Source of the DNA: Amycolatopsis pretoriensis
Lineage (GTDB): Bacteria > Actinomycetota > Actinomycetes > Mycobacteriales > Pseudonocardiaceae
NCBI RefSeq assembly: GCF_900107925.1
Contig: NZ_FNUJ01000004.1
Location: 62,001 to 126,000 of the forward strand
Reading direction: 5' to 3'
Length of the DNA stretch: 64,000 bases
The notes beneath the pieces were generated by a model. That model worked only from the letters and a program-made list of their open reading frames with translations. It had not been told where the DNA came from and searched no databases. Position numbers and translations under genes: made by a program. Below are positions 60,697 to 64,000 of the stretch, piece by piece (within the stretch, counting starts at the first letter, position 1; each line of letters begins with the position of its first letter).

Positions 60697-61275
60697 GTGG
60701 GCGGCGGACACGCACCGGGCGTCGGGCGGCGGGCGACCAGTGAGTTCCCGCCCGGCTGGACCGACGAGCACATCATCTCGGTGGTCAAGGACGTCGCGAA
60801 CGACCCCAGCGAGGCCCGGCGGCGGCAGCCGAACGGCCGCTGGCGCTGCGCGGGCGAGCGGTACAACGTGCACCTGATCGTCCTGGTCGAGGAGAACGGT
60901 CACGTCCACACGGCGTACCCGGTGGCGGGCCCCGGCGTGGTCCGCAACCCGGACGCGGCCCGCGACCCGGCCAACCCGACGGTGGCGGACCTCAAGGAGA
61001 ACCGGATCAGCTTCTTCGGCGACAGCGTCCTGACCCAGCTGGCCGACCGCCTGTCCCCGGCGGACTACACGCACTACCGGACGCTGCTGTGGTCCGGCGA
61101 GTGGGAGGAGCTGGCCGACGTCCTGGCCGCCCACGCGGTCAAGGTCGGCTTCGGCTTCTCGACCGACGAGTTCTCCGACTTCGAACGGCTGCTGAACAGC
61201 TACGACCTGCCGGTCCCGGCGTGCGCGTTCCTCAACGACCGCGAGCACATCCTGAACCAGCTCCGCCCGGTCTAG
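60697..61275 (+). CDS. Small protein with EndoU-like nuclease half and unknown C-terminal half
   Basis: 192 residues. The N-terminal half carries features of the bacterial EndoU/polymorphic-toxin nuclease domain: GGGHAPG, SEFPPGWTDEHIISVVKDVA, GRWRCAGERYNVHLIVLVEE and the HTAYPV end. The usual first catalytic His segment (HIL.G) is not seen. The C-terminal 90 residues (RISFFGDSVLTQLADRLSPA, then a helical part) are not recognised and could be an immunity-like or binding domain. No signal peptide. GTG 60697 has GGGAG 7 bases upstream. The stop overlaps the convergent GNAT gene. Confidence 0.55.
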   Translation: MGGGHAPGVGRRATSEFPPGWTDEHIISVVKDVANDPSEARRRQPNGRWRCAGERYNVHLIVLVEENGHVHTAYPVAGPGVVRNPDAARDPANPTVADLKENRISFFGDSVLTQLADRLSPADYTHYRTLLWSGEWEELADVLAAHAVKVGFGFSTDEFSDFERLLNSYDLPVPACAFLNDREHILNQLRPV

Positions 61276-62087
61276 CGGAAGTCGTACCCGGTGAAGTTCG
61301 CGATCGGGACGTACCCGAGCCGCCGGTACAGGGCGTTGCTGGTGACGTTGCCGGGATCGGTGTAGAGGACGACGTCCGTCGCGCCCGCGGCCAGCGCGGC
61401 CTGGCTGACGGCGAACGTCACGGCGCCCGCGTAACCCCGGCCGCGGAACCGGGCCGGGGTGTAGACGGGGTCGACGCGGACCATGCCCGCCAGCACCGGG
61501 GTCGAGCCGGCCATGGCGACGGGAGCGTCGGTCTCCCAGAACGTGAACTGCTTGGCGGCGAAGTTCGAGGCGGCCCAGGACCGCTCGTCGGTGAGGGGCG
61601 CTTGCCCGACCGCGACGGCGAACTCACTGCACCAGCGGACGATCTCCGCGTGCTCCAGCGCGTTCGCCGGGTGGCCGTCGGGCATCGGCTCCGGTGGCAC
61701 GAGCGTGCCGAGCCGGTGCAGCCGGACCCGCACCCCGGGCACCGGCACCGCGCCGGTTCGCCGTTGCCACGCCTCGGCGAACGCGGCGGCGGTGTCGTCC
61801 TCGGCGGTCACGCCGTTCACCGGCTCGCCGTCCAGTTCCGCGGCGAGCGTGTCGGCCTGCTCGGGGGCGACCGCGGTGAGGAGCAGCCGTTGCGACGGAC
61901 GGCGGTAGCAGACCGCGCGGACCTCGCCGTCCTCCTCCAGCCGTCCGAAGACGGTGCCCTTTTCTTCGTTCGTCCGCAGCTGCTCGAGCCGGGTCAGCTG
62001 CGAGGTGTGCAACGCGGGTCGCGAGCGCAGGAAGTCCCCGGTCCGGGCGAGGAAGCCGTCGATGTCCTCGGTGAGGTGCCAGCCCAT
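61272..62087 (-). CDS. GNAT family N-acetyltransferase
   Basis: 271 residues. The N-terminal half is variable. The C-terminal acetyl-CoA domain shows VRVDPVYTPARFRGRGYAGA (R-x-x-G-x-G/A loop), VSQAALAAGATDVVLYTDPG and SNALYRRLGYVPIANF. Substrate unknown. It follows the XRE gene by nine bases, an XRE-GNAT operon. Confidence 0.87.
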   Translation of the reverse strand: MGWHLTEDIDGFLARTGDFLRSRPALHTSQLTRLEQLRTNEEKGTVFGRLEEDGEVRAVCYRRPSQRLLLTAVAPEQADTLAAELDGEPVNGVTAEDDTAAAFAEAWQRRTGAVPVPGVRVRLHRLGTLVPPEPMPDGHPANALEHAEIVRWCSEFAVAVGQAPLTDERSWAASNFAAKQFTFWETDAPVAMAGSTPVLAGMVRVDPVYTPARFRGRGYAGAVTFAVSQAALAAGATDVVLYTDPGNVTSNALYRRLGYVPIANFTGYDFR

Positions 62088-62096
62088 GTGCCGGGG

Positions 62097-62369
62097 TCAG
62101 CTCGCCTGCGAAAGCGGTGGTGACGGCGTCGACGCGACCGTTGCGCGCAGCTCATCCAGGGGCAGGCCCACGGCGTCCGCGATGGCCGTGACCGTGAAGA
62201 ACGCCGGGGTCGGGATCCGCCCGGTCTCGATCTTGCGGAGCGTCTCGACCGAGATCCCGGCCTCCGCGGCGACGTCGACCATGCTCCGGCCGGCCCGCGC
62301 CGTCCGCAGTGCTTGGCCGAGGCGTTCGCCCCGTTCGCGCTCTTCGTCCGTAAGCGGTACCCGCACCAT
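62097..62369 (-). CDS. XRE-type helix-turn-helix regulator
   Basis: 90 residues. The HTH_3-like domain is LGQALRTARAGRSMVDVAAE, then AGISVETLRKIETGRIPTPA. The short C-terminal helix ends with a Pro/Ser tail. ATG 62369 has a -10-like TATTAG region 12-16 bases upstream, so the message is likely leaderless or short-leadered. The palindrome upstream is its probable operator. Confidence 0.88.
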   Translation of the reverse strand: MVRVPLTDEERERGERLGQALRTARAGRSMVDVAAEAGISVETLRKIETGRIPTPAFFTVTAIADAVGLPLDELRATVASTPSPPLSQAS

Positions 62370-62387
62370 GACGCCAATACTAATACC

Positions 62388-62416
62388 AGAGTTGTCCACA
62401 GGTGGTGGACAACTCT
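62388..62416. promoter_or_regulatory. 12-bp inverted repeat upstream of the XRE-GNAT operon, includes DnaA-like box
   Basis: AGAGTTGTCCAC/GTGGACAACTCT with a 5-base loop. It contains TTGTCCACA (62392-62400) and GGTGGACAA (62404-62412), with a further TGTGGAAAA at 62426-62434. It lies at about the -35 position relative to the XRE start. Autoregulatory operator is the simplest reading. Confidence 0.6.
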
Positions 62417-62432
62417 GTGCACAGGTGTGGAA

Positions 62433-62464
62433 AAGCCCCGCCGAACGTCCGTCCGGCGGGGCTT
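62433..62464 (-). terminator. Terminator of the TAP-like hydrolase gene
   Basis: AAGCCCCGCCG/CGGCGGGGCTT (62433-62443 with 62454-62464), followed on the minus strand by TTTT. It sits 18 bases past the hydrolase stop. Confidence 0.88.
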
Positions 62465-62482
62465 CCACAACACCTAGTGGCG

Positions 62483-64000
62483 TCAGGCGCCCGGAGGCAC
62501 CGGAAGTGCCACACCCGGCAGGCTCTGGTCGTTCGGCACGACGCCGTCGACCAGGTAGGCCTCCACGACCTTGTCCACACCCGCGTTGCCGCCGGCGTAG
62601 ATGCCGTGGTCACCCTCACCGGTGATGGTCAGCATCCGCGAGTTCTCGAACGCCTTGTGCGCGCGCCGCGCACCCTCGATCGGCGTCGCCGGGTCGTGCT
62701 CCGACTCGACGATCAGCACCGGCGGGACACCCTTGCCGTTGAGCACGGGCAGCGGCGCCGGCTGCTTCTTCCAGAACAGGCACGGCTGGATGAACCAGCC
62801 CGCGCCGAGCAGGGGCAGCTGCTGGTCGATCAGCTTCTGCGACTGCTTGATGGCGCTCTGGGTGGAGCCGGTCCACGGACCCTCGTTGCACGGGATCGTC
62901 CAGAACGAGGCGTCGTAGGAGTCACCGTCGGTCGGCACCATCAGCGGCTGCGCGCCGGGCGTCACGGTGCTCTTGTCGGCGACCTTGACCTTCTGCGCGG
63001 CCGACGTCTTGGCCTGCGCGGACGCGGTGCCCTGGGTCAGCGTGCGGACGCTGACCAGGTAGTCGGCCAGCGCCGGGAAGGCGCGCTTCGAGTAGATCTG
63101 CGACGCGATGAAGGCGTCCAGGCCGTTGGCCGACACGCTCGAGCCGTCGGGCAGGGTGACCGCGCCCTGGGTCAGGGCGTAGCGGACCTGCTCGTAGGTC
63201 TGGCGGGCGGCTTCGCCGGAGGTGCCGAAGTGGTAGAGCTTGTCGTACTTCGCCATCCACGGGAGGAAGTCCGAGCGGAAGCGGCGCTCGAAGCCGAGCG
63301 GCTGCCAGTCGAACGACTTCTGCCAGGTCGTCGTGAACTCCGTCGAGGAGTCCAGGACGAACCGGCCCGTGCGCGTCGGGTAGGCCTGCGCGTAGTGCGC
63401 GCCCATCCAGGTGCCCGCCGAGTAGCCGACCCAGTTGATCTTGTCGCGGCCGAGCAGCACGCGCAGCAGGTCGATGTCCTTGACCGTCTGGTCGGTGTTG
63501 ATCAGCGGGCCCAGCTCGCCGGACTTCGCCTGGCAGGACAGCGCCGCGTACTTCGTCGCCTGGTTGATCAGGTTCAGGTTCTGCTTGTTGCGGTCACGCG
63601 GGTCCAGGTCCGAGCCGGTGCCGATGGCGCCACCGCACGTGATGTTCGTGCTCTTGCCGGTGCCGCGCGGGTCGAACCCGACGATCTCCTGGTGCTCGCG
63701 CAGCTTGGGCTGGTTGCGCAGGCGGGCCGGGAAGTTGCGCCCGGGCGCCCCCGGGCCGCCCGGGTTGGTGACGACGCTGGCCGTCGCGTCCTTCGTCGCC
63801 TTCAGCCGGCTGACCGCGATGGTCAGGTCGATCTGGGCGTTCGCCTGGTACCAGTTGCGCGGCGTCTTGTAGGTCGCGCACTCCATGTCCTCGGCGCCCG
63901 CGGGCGGGGCCGTCGGCAGCTCGGAGGGGACAGCGCACTTGTGCCAGTCCAGCTTCTGGTTCGCGTACTGGGCCGGGATGTTCGTGGAGTTCAGCGGCTG
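62483..64000 (-). CDS. TAP-like alpha/beta-hydrolase, probable secreted tripeptidyl aminopeptidase (5' end beyond window)
   Basis: At least 505 residues are visible; the start lies past base 64000, so the expected signal peptide is not seen. The alpha/beta-hydrolase core has VVTNPGGPGAPG (oxyanion region), FDPRGTGKS, nucleophile GYSAGTWMGAHYAQAYP, acid VESEHDPATPIEG and His GEGDHGIYAGG. Cysteines in WHKCAVPS, MECATY, CQAKSG, PCNEGP and PCLFW fit an exported enzyme. The C-terminal TAP domain follows the family. It resembles SlpD/Tap-type peptidases; substrate untested. Confidence 0.85.
   Translation of the reverse strand, partial: QPLNSTNIPAQYANQKLDWHKCAVPSELPTAPPAGAEDMECATYKTPRNWYQANAQIDLTIAVSRLKATKDATASVVTNPGGPGAPGRNFPARLRNQPKLREHQEIVGFDPRGTGKSTNITCGGAIGTGSDLDPRDRNKQNLNLINQATKYAALSCQAKSGELGPLINTDQTVKDIDLLRVLLGRDKINWVGYSAGTWMGAHYAQAYPTRTGRFVLDSSTEFTTTWQKSFDWQPLGFERRFRSDFLPWMAKYDKLYHFGTSGEAARQTYEQVRYALTQGAVTLPDGSSVSANGLDAFIASQIYSKRAFPALADYLVSVRTLTQGTASAQAKTSAAQKVKVADKSTVTPGAQPLMVPTDGDSYDASFWTIPCNEGPWTGSTQSAIKQSQKLIDQQLPLLGAGWFIQPCLFWKKQPAPLPVLNGKGVPPVLIVESEHDPATPIEGARRAHKAFENSRMLTITGEGDHGIYAGGNAGVDKVVEAYLVDGVVPNDQSLPGVALPVPPGA

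Noticed and set aside
1..64000. tRNA, rRNA, insertion sequence or prophage genes
   Set aside because: No T-loop-like GGTTCRANYCC with a matching cloverleaf, no rRNA segments, no transposase or integrase motifs were seen by eye; a covariance-model scan would be decisive.

Overview
The window looks like chromosomal core DNA of a high-GC actinobacterium of the Pseudonocardiaceae, most likely Amycolatopsis or a close relative (inference). The evidence is very high G+C, many GTG starts, GTGA/ATGA overlaps, leaderless-type promoters, a WXG100/DUF3558/PPE-like/EspG cassette, and a gene order that follows the Mycobacterium rpsF-ssb-rpsR-rplI-dnaB / GT87-ponA1-DUF5318-padR-ino1 block (Rv0046c-Rv0058). 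No rRNA, tRNA, insertion sequence, prophage or CRISPR array was seen.

Layout. 0-1.3 kb: dnaB (truncated at the left edge) with a perfect LexA-type SOS box and a cluster of DnaA-like boxes upstream. 1.8-5.0 kb: an ESX-associated four-gene operon. 5.1-6.8 kb: rpsF-ssb-rpsR-rplI. 6.9-9.7 kb: three related secreted, membrane-anchored Gly/Pro-rich proteins. 9.8-14.3 kb: endonuclease IV family protein, GT87 membrane glycosyltransferase, and a ROK regulator divergent from a Gfo/Idh/MocA oxidoreductase. 14.3-22.1 kb: three consecutive class A penicillin-binding proteins, at least two of them ending in strong terminators. 22.2-24.6 kb: DUF5318 protein, PadR regulator, ino1.

24.6-32.8 kb: ECF sigma factor with membrane partner, HAD hydrolase, marR-MFS pair, PhoX-type phosphatase, SdrD_B-repeat secreted protein, SDR enzyme. 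33-40 kb: amidohydrolase, a NarL-type two-component system divergent from an FtsX-type ABC exporter, trmB. 40.6-45 kb: an unknown protein and two tandem ABC-2 exporters. 45-49.4 kb: TetR-SDR pair, a DUF559-type protein bracketed by three copies of a CACGTG-centred palindrome, and a second NarL-type two-component system.

49.5-54.9 kb: a bacterial dynamin locus with two dynamin-like GTPases (IniC/IniA-like), a GrpE-like head-domain protein, an unknown protein and an acidic protein with DxNxDGxxD-like motifs. 55-57 kb: GTP-dependent PEP carboxykinase behind a structured leader. 57-60.7 kb: two tandem luciferase-like F420-type oxidoreductases plus an ABC ATPase/membrane pair. 60.7-64 kb: a small EndoU-like protein, an XRE-GNAT operon, and a TAP-like secreted peptidase cut by the right edge.

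Themes: envelope building (three PBPs, GT87, inositol phosphate synthase), envelope sensing and export (two NarL-type systems, four ABC systems, dynamins), and replication/repair control (dnaB with SOS and DnaA-like sites, ssb, endonuclease IV). The most unusual items are the dynamin/GrpE-like locus without a visible Hsp70, the surface-protein trio, the tripled ponA, and the control region of dnaB.
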